A stretch of 51,721 nt of DNA from Rhodoferax sp. (GCA_013791765.1 VMTC01000053.1:1-51721); one strand, 5' to 3'; counted from the first letter of the stretch, positions 1 to 9,686 are shown. Notes: a model not told the origin generated them from the letters alone. Translations and numbers: made by a program.

Positions 1-3000
1 CAACGTCTATGACGTGACGGTGACGGCCAACGACGGCGCTGGCGGCACAACGCAACAGGCCATTGCCGTGACGGTCACTGGCGTCAATGACAACAGCCCC
101 GTGATTACCAGCAACGGTGGTGGCGCGACGGCATCGCTCAGTGTGGCAGAGAACGCCACAGCAGTCACCACCGTGACCGCCACAGATTCCGATGTTGGCG
201 ACAGCAAAGCCTACAGCATCAGCGGTGGCGCCGATGCCGCGAAGTTCATTATCGATTCCACCACGGGCGCACTCGCCTTTGCGGCGGCACCAGACTTTGA
301 AGCGCCGACTGACGCCGGCGGCAACAACGTCTATGACGTAACAGTGACCGTGACCGATAGTGGCACCAACACCGACACCCAGGCCATCGCGGTGACGGTG
401 ACCGACCTCAACAACGAAGTCGCGCCCGTGATTACCAGTAACGGCGGTGGCGCGACGGCATCGCTCAGTGTGGCAGAGAACGCCACAGCAGTCACCACCG
501 TAACCGCCACAGATTCCGATGTTGGCGACAGCAAAACCTACAGCATCAGCGGTGGCGCCGATGCCGCCAAATTCAGCATCAACCCAAGCACCGGCGCACT
601 TGCCTTTGCGGCTTCACCGGACTTTGAAGTCCCAACTGACGCCGATGGCAACAACGTCTACGACGTGACGGTCACAGTCACCGACAGCGGCACCAACACC
701 GACAGTCAGGCCATCGCGGTCACGGTGACTGGCGTCAATGACAACAGCCCGGTGTTCATTTCAGGCGCATCGGTGAATGTGGAAGAAAACACCACCTTTG
801 TTTTGCCCGTGATAGCCGTGGATGGGGATCTGCCCACGCAGTCGCTGAGCTACAGCATCACCGGCGGCGGCGATTTTGCAAAGTTCACCATCAACGCCAG
901 TACCGGTACGCTCGCCTTTGTTGCAGCACCAGACTTTGAAGCACCGACCGACGCCGGTGGCAACAACGTCTATGACGTGACAGTGACCGCCAACGACGGC
1001 GCGGGCGGCATAACGCAGCAGGCCATTTCCGTGACAGTAACTGCCGTTAACGACAACAATCCGGTATTCACTTCGGCCGCAACGGCGAATGTGGCAGAGA
1101 ACAGCACCGCCGTGCTGACCGTAACGGCAACGGACGCTGACCTGCCGACCCCGACCCTGAGCTACAGCATCAGCGGGGGTGCCGATAGTGCAAAATTCAC
1201 TCTCAACTCCACTAGTGGCGCGCTCGCCTTTACAGCAGCACCCAACTTTGAAGCGCCGACCGATGCTGGTGGCAACAACGTCTATGACGTGATGGTGACG
1301 GCTAGCGACGGAACGGGCCGCACAACGCAGCAGGCCATCGCTGTGACGGTGACTGACGTCTTTGACAACAACCCAGTAATCCAGAGCGTGTCGGTTAACA
1401 ACGGGGCTTACGCGTTGAACGAAAACATCCAGGCAACCGTGACCTTTGACCAGATCGTAAACGTCACCGGCGCACCTGAGCTAGCGCTGAACATCGGTGG
1501 TGTCCCCAAGATCGCAAGCTTGGTCACGGGCAGTGGCAACAACACGCTTACATTCCAATACACGGTAGAGGCCGGCTTGACCGACAACGATGGCGTCGAC
1601 GTCATTGCCAATGGGCTGTCCCTTAACGGTGGATCGATCACGAGCACCTCTGCCGTTGCAGCGCTACTCACCTCTGCGGCTGCGACTTTTGCGGGTGCGA
1701 CCGTGGACACCACTCGCCCCACAGAAGCCGGCGCCAGCTTCACGGAATCGATGAACTCGACTGAAAGCATCAGCCTGTCATTTAGCGAAGCCGTGACAGC
1801 ATTCAACACCAATGGACTGACCCTGCACAAAAACCCCGATCTGAGCAACGGACAGGGCGGCTGGAATAATCCGACTGTTATATCGGCTACCGGTGTCAGC
1901 GGTTCGGGCACAAGCACGCTCACGATCACGACCAACACCGAACTGACCAGCACGGATGTTGTGCGGGCGTATTACGACGCAACTTGGGGCAATATCACGG
2001 ATCTGGCTGGCAACCCATTGAGTTCGGGCGAAATCTGGTTCGGTGGCTCTGGCGCCAGCGTCATTGATCTGAGCGAGTACGGCTCCAACCTCCCGATTAC
2101 CTTGCGCGGCAATGGCGGGGCTGACCAGCTGACGGGAGACAGCACGAACAACGCAATCATTGATGGCGGCGGCGCCGACACGCTCACCGGTGGACGCGGT
2201 GCGGACACGATCCGGCTGGTCGAGAACGGCGTCGACAGCAGGGCCTACGCTAAGGACACCATTGTCATCGGTTTGGGCGACAGCACGGTCAATGGCTGGG
2301 ATTTCATCAGGGGCTCAGGCACCAGCCCCACGGGCACCGGTTTCGATATTTCATCAGTCGACGCTACCAAGCATGACGTGCTGAGCCTGCCGTCTAACGT
2401 GATCGCGGCCAACACTGGCGCCGACATTGATGGGGTTGATTCGGGTGCGATAGGCAAACACAGCATCAGCGGCGGCATTGTCACTTTCAAGGATGCCTCG
2501 GGAACCGCAATTCTGATCAACCAGGCCAATTCAAGTGACGCTCGCAGCTACCTCTCTGCCAATATCCACAGCCCCGGCACGACCGTTGCATTCAAGTTGG
2601 ATGGCGACAGCAACGGCACCATTGACAGCCTGGTTGTGTTCCAGGACAACGGCACGATTCCCCTGTCCAACAACTTCGTTGTGCCGGACACCGTGGTAGT
2701 GTTGGCCGGCCTGATCAACGTGGCCAACGCCACGCTGGGTACTGCAGCCGGCGCGAACGTGGTCCAGTTGGTGGACACGACCGCACCCTACCCGGTCGGT
2801 TTTGCCCTCACCAGCAATGGCATTGCGCTCAACTTTGCCGAGAACACATTCGCCACCGCCAGCGTCGCGTTGTCATTGAAGCTCAATGGGAGCGGTGCTG
2901 ACATGGCGATCACCGGCATTACCGGTAGTGGCACCACCGCCATGGGCTTCACCACCGGCACGACGCTGTCAGCAAGTGACTGGGTGCTGCTGAATTACAC

Positions 3001-3709
3001 CGCAACGAGCGCCGTCAATGGCCTCAGCGACGCAGGCGGCAATTTTCTGGAAGGCGACAACGAAGGCGGATACGGCGGTTCGGCTGAAGGGTCCGCCGGC
3101 AACAACACGATCAACCTGAGCAACGCTGGCATTTACAGCGCCACGGGCGGCTACGACATTAACGGCGCTGGCGGCAACGACACCCTCACGGGCTCCGCTG
3201 CGGGGGACTGGATCTCTGGCGGCACCGGGGCGGACCTGATGACTGGCGGCGGCGGCTCGGACGATTTTGGCTTCGAGCAGGGCGACTCGCCAGCGGTGAC
3301 GGCCATGAGCCTGGGTGGCAACAGCATTCTTGACAACGGCGACACGTTCACCTTTGCCAATGGGGTTGACCGCATCACCGACCTTGTCACCGGCGAAGGC
3401 CTCGGCCTGAACGCCCTGAACGAAGATATGTCCGGCCAGGCGGGCGTGGGCTGGATGGGTGCGCAGAATCAGACGCCAGCCAACAGTGGTGTGCCCAGCA
3501 ACGGGCTGGCAGTGGACCAGGGTTTCTTCCTGACTCAGGGTAACTACAGCGGTACCGTATTCACCGTCAACAGCACTGGTGCCGATACGCTGGTGATGTA
3601 CGACGGCGACTTCTCCGGTGGCGTGACGCAAACCGGCATCGTGCTCAGCGGCGTCACGCTGGCGCAACTCAACGCTTACAGCGGCGGCAACTGGATCTCG
3701 CACATCTAA
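1..3709 (+). CDS. Giant cadherin-repeat / RTX-type secreted adhesin, 5' truncated by the window
   Basis: Extracellular adhesin-like protein, probably exported by the type I secretion system encoded directly downstream. The frame is open from base 2, so the start lies outside the window; about 1235 residues are visible. In order: four complete and one partial cadherin-like repeats (about 104-109 residues each, with recurring SGGADAAKF, STGALAF and NNVYDVTVT), a bacterial Ig-like region with NGAYALNENI and DTTRP, two glycine/aspartate-rich calcium-binding clusters (GGADTLTGGRGAD near base 2170, GGNDTLTGSAAGD near 3170), and an acidic, cysteine-free C-terminus ending in WISHI, as expected for an uncleaved type I secretion signal. 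It ends in TAA, followed by a strong terminator. Function in attachment or biofilm is inferred from the architecture; the ligand is unknown. Confidence 0.85.
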   Translation, partial: NVYDVTVTANDGAGGTTQQAIAVTVTGVNDNSPVITSNGGGATASLSVAENATAVTTVTATDSDVGDSKAYSISGGADAAKFIIDSTTGALAFAAAPDFEAPTDAGGNNVYDVTVTVTDSGTNTDTQAIAVTVTDLNNEVAPVITSNGGGATASLSVAENATAVTTVTATDSDVGDSKTYSISGGADAAKFSINPSTGALAFAASPDFEVPTDADGNNVYDVTVTVTDSGTNTDSQAIAVTVTGVNDNSPVFISGASVNVEENTTFVLPVIAVDGDLPTQSLSYSITGGGDFAKFTINASTGTLAFVAAPDFEAPTDAGGNNVYDVTVTANDGAGGITQQAISVTVTAVNDNNPVFTSAATANVAENSTAVLTVTATDADLPTPTLSYSISGGADSAKFTLNSTSGALAFTAAPNFEAPTDAGGNNVYDVMVTASDGTGRTTQQAIAVTVTDVFDNNPVIQSVSVNNGAYALNENIQATVTFDQIVNVTGAPELALNIGGVPKIASLVTGSGNNTLTFQYTVEAGLTDNDGVDVIANGLSLNGGSITSTSAVAALLTSAAATFAGATVDTTRPTEAGASFTESMNSTESISLSFSEAVTAFNTNGLTLHKNPDLSNGQGGWNNPTVISATGVSGSGTSTLTITTNTELTSTDVVRAYYDATWGNITDLAGNPLSSGEIWFGGSGASVIDLSEYGSNLPITLRGNGGADQLTGDSTNNAIIDGGGADTLTGGRGADTIRLVENGVDSRAYAKDTIVIGLGDSTVNGWDFIRGSGTSPTGTGFDISSVDATKHDVLSLPSNVIAANTGADIDGVDSGAIGKHSISGGIVTFKDASGTAILINQANSSDARSYLSANIHSPGTTVAFKLDGDSNGTIDSLVVFQDNGTIPLSNNFVVPDTVVVLAGLINVANATLGTAAGANVVQLVDTTAPYPVGFALTSNGIALNFAENTFATASVALSLKLNGSGADMAITGITGSGTTAMGFTTGTTLSASDWVLLNYTATSAVNGLSDAGGNFLEGDNEGGYGGSAEGSAGNNTINLSNAGIYSATGGYDINGAGGNDTLTGSAAGDWISGGTGADLMTGGGGSDDFGFEQGDSPAVTAMSLGGNSILDNGDTFTFANGVDRITDLVTGEGLGLNALNEDMSGQAGVGWMGAQNQTPANSGVPSNGLAVDQGFFLTQGNYSGTVFTVNSTGADTLVMYDGDFSGGVTQTGIVLSGVTLAQLNAYSGGNWISHI
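92..1375 (+). repeat. Tandem cadherin-like repeat array inside the adhesin gene
   Basis: Four tandem in-frame units begin near bases 101, 428, 752 and 1064, giving periods of about 327, 324 and 312 bp. Units 1 and 2 are very similar in DNA (the GTGATTACCAG and TGGCGCGACGGCATC blocks recur unchanged). Units 3 and 4 are more diverged, but the tract encoding GGNNVYDV is almost identical in all. Such an array can change length by recombination and is prone to assembly collapse. Confidence 0.85.
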
Positions 3710-3740
3710 GGGCTGCACCCGGCAGCTTCGTGCATGATTG

Positions 3741-3776
3741 AAAGACCGTCCGCGCAAGCGGGCGGTTTCTTTTTTT
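3741..3776 (+). terminator. Rho-independent terminator after the adhesin gene
   Basis: An 8-bp stem CCGTCCGC / GCGGGCGG (one G-T pair) closes a GCAA tetraloop and is followed by TTTCTTTTTTT. It begins 32 bp after the adhesin stop, so the adhesin is probably expressed separately from, or at a higher level than, the secretion genes that follow. Confidence 0.88.
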
Positions 3777-3812
3777 ATCGCTCACAAAAAAGCTGGCGGC
3801 GCCAACAAGAAC

Positions 3813-5036
3813 ATGGCTGTGAAAATCAAAACGATCTGCACCGGCGCGCTGAGCCTGCTGGCCCTGGGCGCGCTCGCGCAACCGGCCTGGAACCTCGGGC
3901 AACTGCTGCAAGCAGCCCAAGCCAGCCACCCGCTGGTGCTGGGTAAACGTGCTGCCCAGAGCGCTGCGCTTGCGGAGCGAGAAGGGGCCAACTGGCAACG
4001 CTTTCCTGCGCTCAGCCTGGAGGCCAGCACGCAGAGTGGCGGCGCCAACCTGATTCGTCTAGAGCAGCCGCTCTGGACCGGTGGGCGCATCACGGCCGCC
4101 ATGGACGCGGCGGCCAGTCGCATGGATGCTGCCGGTGCGGCGCTCGATGAAGCCCGGCAGGAACTGACACTCAAGGTGATCGCCGCCAGCACTGAGACGC
4201 TGCGCCAGCAGGCCCGCCAGCAACACGGTGGCAGCGGTGTGAAAGAACACGAGAAGCTGCTGGCCATGATTCAGCGACGCGTGGCTCAGGAAGTGAGCCC
4301 GCTGGCGGACCAGCGCCTCGCAGCGTCGCGCTTGTATGCCAGCGCGAACGAGCTTTCCGTCACCACGCAGGCACTCAACAATGCATTGGCTCAACTGGCC
4401 CAACTGGTCGGCCAGCCGGTAGTGGCGCTGGCTGTGCAGGACTTGCCTGAAGCTGGCGCCCCCGCCAGCCTGGAGTCAGTCCTGGGCCTGACGCTGGCCC
4501 GGTCGCCCACATTGCGGCGGCTGGTCTTTGAAGAAGCAACGGCCCAGGCCGACATCGCTGCCAAGCGCTCGGCCTACCTGCCGCAGCTGGTGTTGCGGCT
4601 GGAAAACAGCAGCGGCGGACAGACCCCAGAGCAGCGCGCCATGCTGGTGCTGCTGGCGCAGCCCGGTGCAGGCTTGTCGGCCAAATCCGGCGCCGACGCA
4701 GCGGTGGCCCGGCGCGAGGCTGCGCGCCTAGCCCGCGAGGCTGCAGAGCGTGATGTGCGCGAGCGCGTCACGCTGGACTGGAATGAATGGCAAGCGGCGC
4801 GAATGCGCCTGGACAATGCCAGTCAGGCGCGCGCCATGTCAACTGAGGTGTCCGACTCCTATGCCCGCCAGTACACCACCGGCCGCAAGACCTGGATCGA
4901 TGTGTTGAACGCGGTCCGCGAGGCGACCCAGTCAGAGCTGGCGGTAGACGATGCACAGGCCCAGATGCTGGCCGCAGGGCTGCGTTTGCGTGCGCTAACA
5001 GGCACACTGACCGACGGCATTGGCGCCACGCCATGA
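3813..5036 (+). CDS. TolC-family outer membrane channel of a type I secretion system
   Basis: Outer-membrane efflux/secretion channel, 407 residues from the ATG at 3813. That start is preferred over upstream in-frame codons, which would run back through the terminator, because it gives a clean signal peptide: MAVKIKT, then a hydrophobic CTGALSLLALGA stretch, then ALAQ-like cleavage. The mature part shows the TolC pattern of two long alpha-helical halves rich in Ala/Gln/Arg, with the characteristic late Y-(T)TGRKTWIDVLNA segment (family consensus Y..G..s..dvL.a). Next comes the ABC exporter (start 5086) and then HlyD, so all three parts of a type I system are encoded together behind the adhesin. 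The family assignment is firm; coupling to this adhesin is inferred from position. Confidence 0.85.
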   Translation: MAVKIKTICTGALSLLALGALAQPAWNLGQLLQAAQASHPLVLGKRAAQSAALAEREGANWQRFPALSLEASTQSGGANLIRLEQPLWTGGRITAAMDAAASRMDAAGAALDEARQELTLKVIAASTETLRQQARQQHGGSGVKEHEKLLAMIQRRVAQEVSPLADQRLAASRLYASANELSVTTQALNNALAQLAQLVGQPVVALAVQDLPEAGAPASLESVLGLTLARSPTLRRLVFEEATAQADIAAKRSAYLPQLVLRLENSSGGQTPEQRAMLVLLAQPGAGLSAKSGADAAVARREAARLAREAAERDVRERVTLDWNEWQAARMRLDNASQARAMSTEVSDSYARQYTTGRKTWIDVLNAVREATQSELAVDDAQAQMLAAGLRLRALTGTLTDGIGATP

Positions 5037-5085
5037 GCCGACGTGCGCCCACTACGGCGGCAACCGCCCCAGGAAGTCACACCTA

Positions 5086-7170
5086 ATGAACAAAGACATT
5101 GCTACGCTGATCGACAAGTGCGCGCGCCTGGCGGGCCAACGGGTTGCGGGTGGACGCCTGAGCGACCTCGGCCACCTGACTGCAGGTTTGGGCGCAACCG
5201 CGCTGTTCCGCGAGGCGTGGCGCGCCGCCGGACTGCACGGCGATCCAGCGCGGTTAGTCGACCCTACACCCGCCCACCTGCCGCTGGCCGGCTGGCGCCC
5301 CGACTTGGGCTGGCTGCTGGTGCAAGGGCGCGGCGCCGATGGCCAATGGCGGGCAGAACAACTCGACGGCACTTTTGTGCCACTGCAACGGCTGGATGAC
5401 GTCGAATGCCTGTCGCTGCCCCGGCGCGACGACACCGCCACCACCGCGCCACGAGCCATCGGGTTGGTCTGGCAGGCACTGCTGGCACGCAAGCGCGTAT
5501 TCCTGGAGGCGGTTCTGGCGACAGGGCTGGTCAACCTGCTGACACTGGCCACGTCCATCTACAGCATGCAGGTCTACGACCGGGTCATTCCCAATCAGGG
5601 CTTCCAAACCTTGTGGGTGCTGAGTGTCGGTGTGGCGCTGGCCGTTGGGCTGGAACTTTTGCTCAAGCAGGTGCGCAGCCACACAGTCGACCGGGCCTGC
5701 AACGCCATTGACCAGCAATTGTCAGAATGGTTCTTCAGCCGCATGATGGGCATCCGCATGGAGGCACGCCCGGCCTCGGTCGGGACGCTGGCCTCCCAGG
5801 TCAAAGGCTTTGAGATGGTGCGCGGCGTGCTGGCTTCGACCTCGCTTTTTGTGCTCGCCGATGTGCCATTTGCGCTGTTTTTCATTTTGGTGATCGGGCT
5901 CGTAGGTGGCTGGGTGGTAGCGGTGCCGTTGATCGCGCTCCCGATCGCATTGGCAGCGGGCTTGATGTTCCAGCGCGCGATCCAGCGCCACACCCGGCTC
6001 AATCTGGCTGGAAATAACCGCAAGGCCGGCCTGCTGGTCGAGGCGGTCGACGGCGCCGAGTCGCTTAAGGCCAACAGTGCCGAATGGCGCCTGCAGGCGC
6101 GCTGGAACCGCCTTGTGGCCGAAACGGCCGAATCAGACCAGCGCATTCGCACCTATTCGGCCCTGGCGCAAAACCTCACCGTGGCGCTGCAGCAGCTGGG
6201 TTATGTGGCGCTGGTGGCGCTGGGCGCGTATTTCGTGACCCTCAACGAATTGACCATGGGCGGTTTGCTGGCGTGCACCATCATCAGCAACAGGGCCATG
6301 ATGCCAATCGTGCAATTGCCAGGCGTGATGGTGCAATGGGCACATGCCCGCGCCGCCGTCGAGGGGCTAGACCAGATTATTGCGCTGCCAAGCGAAGCCG
6401 ATGACGCGCCGCACGCCCTGGCACCCCAGACGCTGGCAGGAGGGCTGCGGCTGGAGCGCGTGCGCTTTGCCTATGGCCTGGCGCCGCGCCCGGCACTTGA
6501 AATCGAGCGTCTGGAAATCAAAGCAGGCGAGCGCGTGGGCCTGCTCGGTGCCATTGGCTCGGGCAAGAGCACGCTGCTCAAGCTGTGCTCGGGCCTGTAT
6601 CGGCCGACTGAGGGAAAATTGTTTCTGGGTGGCCTGGACGTAGCCTTACTCACTCAAGCCGTGGCACGGGAAGCACTGGGCTACTTGCCGCAGGACGCAC
6701 GCCTGTTCAGTGGCACCCTGCGCGACAACTTGCTGCTGGGTCTGCCCGACCCCGGCGATGAATCGATTTTGCTGGCCGCACAGCGCACCGGGTTGATCGA
6801 ACTGATCGGCGCGCAGCCCAAGGGCCTGGCGCTGGAAATCACCGAGGGCGGGCGCGGTGTATCGGGCGGGCAAAAGCAACTCATCATGTTGACACGCACC
6901 TTGCTGGCCAGTCCCCGGGTCTGGCTCCTCGATGAGCCGACCGGCGCCATGGATTCAATGACCGAAGCGCGTGTCGTCAGCCTGCTGCGCGAGATAACCG
7001 GCGCGGGCGCCACCCTTGTGGCGGCCACGCACAAGACCGCCCTGCTGCCACTGTTCGACCGGCTGATCGTGCTGCAAAACGGACGCATCCTGCTGGACGG
7101 GCCACGCGACGCGGTGCTAGCCAAACTATCAGGTCGGCCGCAATCGGCTGCTCAGGAGAAACTGGCATGA
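5086..7170 (+). CDS. Type I secretion ABC exporter (permease fused to ATPase)
   Basis: Inner-membrane ABC exporter, 694 residues, that energises export of the adhesin. The ATG at 5086 is chosen because AGGAAG lies about 10 bases upstream. Residues about 1-120 form an N-terminal domain like the degenerate peptidase-like domain of LapB-type exporters; I see no catalytic cysteine motif, which fits a substrate exported without a double-glycine leader. Membrane helices follow at about 140-420. The ATPase domain has Walker A GAIGSGKST (about 488-496), signature VSGGQ (about 591-595) and Walker B VWLLDE (about 612-617). Its stop overlaps the start of the HlyD gene as ATGA, so the two are translationally coupled. 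Confidence 0.9.
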   Translation: MNKDIATLIDKCARLAGQRVAGGRLSDLGHLTAGLGATALFREAWRAAGLHGDPARLVDPTPAHLPLAGWRPDLGWLLVQGRGADGQWRAEQLDGTFVPLQRLDDVECLSLPRRDDTATTAPRAIGLVWQALLARKRVFLEAVLATGLVNLLTLATSIYSMQVYDRVIPNQGFQTLWVLSVGVALAVGLELLLKQVRSHTVDRACNAIDQQLSEWFFSRMMGIRMEARPASVGTLASQVKGFEMVRGVLASTSLFVLADVPFALFFILVIGLVGGWVVAVPLIALPIALAAGLMFQRAIQRHTRLNLAGNNRKAGLLVEAVDGAESLKANSAEWRLQARWNRLVAETAESDQRIRTYSALAQNLTVALQQLGYVALVALGAYFVTLNELTMGGLLACTIISNRAMMPIVQLPGVMVQWAHARAAVEGLDQIIALPSEADDAPHALAPQTLAGGLRLERVRFAYGLAPRPALEIERLEIKAGERVGLLGAIGSGKSTLLKLCSGLYRPTEGKLFLGGLDVALLTQAVAREALGYLPQDARLFSGTLRDNLLLGLPDPGDESILLAAQRTGLIELIGAQPKGLALEITEGGRGVSGGQKQLIMLTRTLLASPRVWLLDEPTGAMDSMTEARVVSLLREITGAGATLVAATHKTALLPLFDRLIVLQNGRILLDGPRDAVLAKLSGRPQSAAQEKLA

Positions 7171-8321
7171 CGATTGACACAAACACCGCAAGCAGCCGGA
7201 TGGTGATCTGGGGCTCATTCCTGGCCATCGCCGGCTTCCTGGTCTGGGCCAATTGGGCGGAGCTGGACCAGATCACGCGCGCCAGTGGCCAGGTTATTGC
7301 CAGCTCTCGCAACCAGGTGATCCAGGCGCCCGATGGCGGAGTGCTGGCCGCGCTGCCCGTGCGTGAAGGCGCCCAAGTCAAGCGTGATGAACTGCTGGCG
7401 CGCTTTGACAAGACCCGCACTGAAGCCAGTTATTTGGAGAGCGCCGCCAAGGCGGCAGCCCTGCGAGCGAGCCTGGCCCGGCTGACGGCCGAGATCGTCG
7501 GGGGCCAGCCCAAGTTCCCACCCGAGCTCGACCAGTACCCGGACTTCCGCACCACCCAATTGGCACTTTTCAACAAACGACAGGCCGCCGTGCGCGAGGA
7601 AATTGGTGCGCTGGAGCAATCCCGCACCCTGATCAAGGAAGAGCTCGACATGAACCTACCCCTGCTCAAGACCGGCGACGTCAGTCGGGCCGAAATACTC
7701 AAGCTCCAGCGCCAGGGCGCCGAGATTCAGGGCCAGATGACCAATCGGCGCAACAAATACCTGCAGGAGATTCAGACCGATCTGGCCAAAGCCCAGGAAG
7801 ACCTCGCTGGCGTTCTGCAAATCCTGGCGCAGCGCAAAGAGCAACTCGACTACACCGAGATCCGCGCACCCATGGACGGCATCGTGCGCAACGTACGCCT
7901 GACCACCCTGGGCGGCGTAGCCAAACCGGGCGAAGAAATCATGCAGATCGTGCCGCTCAATGACGACATGATTATCGAGGCCAAGGTCAAGCCCGCCGAC
8001 ATTGCTTTCATCCGACCCGGCTTGTCGGCCAACGTCAAGCTCGACGCCTATGACTACACCCTCTACGGCACGCTGCGCGGAGAGGTTATCTACATCAGCG
8101 CCGACACCCTGAACGAAGAGGTGCGCGGCAACGAACTGCCCTATTACCGCGTACAGATCAAGACGAGCGCCGACAACCTGGTCAGTCGGGGCAATCGGCG
8201 CATTGACATTCAACCGGGCATGACCGCCTCGGTTGAGATCAAGACCGGCAGTAATACGGTGTTGCGTTACCTCACCAAACCGATCACAAAAACACTCAAC
8301 GAGTCACTGGGTGAGCGCTGA
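7167..8321 (+). CDS. HlyD-family membrane fusion protein of the type I secretion system
   Basis: Periplasmic adaptor joining the ABC exporter to the TolC-like channel, 384 residues. The start ATG overlaps the exporter stop (ATGA at 7167-7170). One N-terminal membrane helix (about residues 12-30, IWGSFLAIAGFLVWANW) is followed by a barrel-sandwich lipoyl half (VIQAPDGGVL), a long coiled-coil hairpin (about 90-230) and the second lipoyl half with YTEIRAPMDGIVRNV. The C-terminal beta-barrel carries the HlyD-family block near residue 335 (RIDIQPGMTASVEIKTG). Length and domain order match LapC/PrtE/HlyD proteins. Confidence 0.92.
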   Translation: MTIDTNTASSRMVIWGSFLAIAGFLVWANWAELDQITRASGQVIASSRNQVIQAPDGGVLAALPVREGAQVKRDELLARFDKTRTEASYLESAAKAAALRASLARLTAEIVGGQPKFPPELDQYPDFRTTQLALFNKRQAAVREEIGALEQSRTLIKEELDMNLPLLKTGDVSRAEILKLQRQGAEIQGQMTNRRNKYLQEIQTDLAKAQEDLAGVLQILAQRKEQLDYTEIRAPMDGIVRNVRLTTLGGVAKPGEEIMQIVPLNDDMIIEAKVKPADIAFIRPGLSANVKLDAYDYTLYGTLRGEVIYISADTLNEEVRGNELPYYRVQIKTSADNLVSRGNRRIDIQPGMTASVEIKTGSNTVLRYLTKPITKTLNESLGER

Positions 8322-8323
8322 AA

Positions 8324-8965
8324 GTGAACCGCCCCTCGATCTTATTGCTCATGCCCACGGCCAGGTCCCTCACCCACCTGCTCTACCTGCATGGCTTTCG
8401 CTCGTCGCCGCAATCGGCCAAGGCGCGCTTGCTGGCGCAGCACATGGCCACGCAGCACCCCGCTGTGCACTGTTGGTGCCCGCAGTTGCCGCCCTCGCCG
8501 CGTGAAGCCATGGCGCTGTTGCTGCAGGGCAGCAAAGACTGGCCGCGCGCGTCGATGGCGGTGGTCGGCTCTTCGTTGGGAGGCTTTTATGCCACCAATA
8601 TTGCCGAGCAGACCGGCTGCAAGGCGGTGCTGCTGAACCCGGCGGTGAACCCGGCACGGGACTTGGAAAAATACATTGGTGAGCAAAGCTGCTGGCAAGA
8701 CCCGCAGGAAAAATTTTTCTTCAAACCTGAGTTTGTGCAGGAGTTGCGCGACTTGAGCTGCGGGGCACTGACCCAACCTGAACGCTATCTGGCCATCATT
8801 GCCAAGGGCGATGAACTGCTGGACTGGCGCGAGTCACTGGTGCGCTACGCCGGAGCCCACATCCGCCTGTTGCCAGGCAGCGATCACGGCTTGAGTGACT
8901 TTGCGCTGCATGTGCCTGCCGTGATGGCGTTTTTGGGCTTGCCGCAAGCGAATTCAGACTTTTGA
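8324..8965 (+). CDS. YqiA/YcfP-family alpha/beta-hydrolase (predicted esterase)
   Basis: Small cytoplasmic alpha/beta-hydrolase, 213 residues from a GTG two bases after the hlyD stop; an ATG at 8351 would give a protein nine residues shorter and is a real alternative. It shows YLHGFRSSPQS after the first strand, the nucleophile elbow GSSLGG (Ser84 in the longer form), the conserved NPAVNP block, a KGDELLDW acid region and GSDHGLSDF for the catalytic histidine. These are hallmarks of the YqiA/UPF0227 family, whose physiological substrate is not established. It may be co-transcribed with the secretion genes, but the link looks positional only. Confidence 0.82.
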   Translation: MNRPSILLLMPTARSLTHLLYLHGFRSSPQSAKARLLAQHMATQHPAVHCWCPQLPPSPREAMALLLQGSKDWPRASMAVVGSSLGGFYATNIAEQTGCKAVLLNPAVNPARDLEKYIGEQSCWQDPQEKFFFKPEFVQELRDLSCGALTQPERYLAIIAKGDELLDWRESLVRYAGAHIRLLPGSDHGLSDFALHVPAVMAFLGLPQANSDF

Positions 8966-9009
8966 CGCGCGCCGAGGGCAAATTGCCGGTGTGTCCCGTC
9001 GAGTTACGC

Positions 9010-9669
9010 TCAGTCTGGCAGGTCAATGATCTGCGCCAGTGGCACATCGCCAGGCGCCTCGTAGTGGGCCAGCACCCAAGCGCGGGTTGGATGCTGCGCC
9101 GCGCCCTGCAACAGTTCCAGCACCAGGCCAATGGAGGCTTTGTCGAGCGCGGCAAAGGGCTCGTCCAGCAGCGTCAAGGCGGCGCCCGAGGCAAAGGCAG
9201 CGGCCAACCAGACCTTGCGCTTGGAGCCGGTGGACAGCATGTACATCGGCTTGTCCAGATGCGGCGTCAGCGCCAAAGCTTGGCTCAGTTCGCCCAGCAG
9301 CGGCGCGTCAAAGCCGGGGTAGCTGCCGTGCAGCGACCTGAAGTAATTCACCGGCGTGATCTGATCAAAGGCCTGCGAGCGCGGGTCGACCCAGAACAGC
9401 TGTTGCCGGTAGGCTCGCGGCTGCTGCTGCATGCTGGCATTGTTGAGTTGGAGCTGACCGGCCTGCGCTGGCAGTTCCCCGGCCAGCAAACGCAGCAACG
9501 TGCTCTTGCCACTGCCGTCCCCGCCGCGCACCAGCGTGAGCCCCGGTGTGATGCTTGCCGACCAGTCGGTGAACAGCGCGCGCTGGGGGTAAGCAAAGCA
9601 CAAGCCTGTGACCTGCAGCACAACGGGCAGGGTGATGGCGTCATCTTCGAGGCGCGGGACCGGCGTCAT
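9010..9669 (-). CDS. Stand-alone ABC transporter ATP-binding protein, CcmA-like size
   Basis: ABC ATPase of 219 residues without an adjacent permease. Walker A is GGDGSGKST (residues about 49-57) and Walker B is LTLLDEPFAALD, with a final H-loop LAHYEAP. The signature motif reads STGSK rather than the canonical SGGQ/SAGQ, so ATP-dependent dimer closure may differ. Size and the compact helical part resemble haem-exporter CcmA or simple export ATPases, but no ccmB/ccmC or other membrane partner is nearby. It converges with the esterase gene. The partner, and therefore the substrate, cannot be told from this window. Confidence 0.7.
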   Translation of the reverse strand: MTPVPRLEDDAITLPVVLQVTGLCFAYPQRALFTDWSASITPGLTLVRGGDGSGKSTLLRLLAGELPAQAGQLQLNNASMQQQPRAYRQQLFWVDPRSQAFDQITPVNYFRSLHGSYPGFDAPLLGELSQALALTPHLDKPMYMLSTGSKRKVWLAAAFASGAALTLLDEPFAALDKASIGLVLELLQGAAQHPTRAWVLAHYEAPGDVPLAQIIDLPD

Positions 9670-9686
9670 TTTTATACTAAATACAT

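Noticed and set aside
92-1375. Direct repeats considered as a CRISPR-like array
   Set aside because: The period is over 300 bp, the units are coding and similar along their whole length, and no unique spacers or cas genes are present.
2969-3757. Antisense frame of 262 codons opposite the adhesin 3' end
   Set aside because: It overlaps the calcium-binding and secretion-signal region of a well-supported gene and runs through the terminator; no domain is recognisable.
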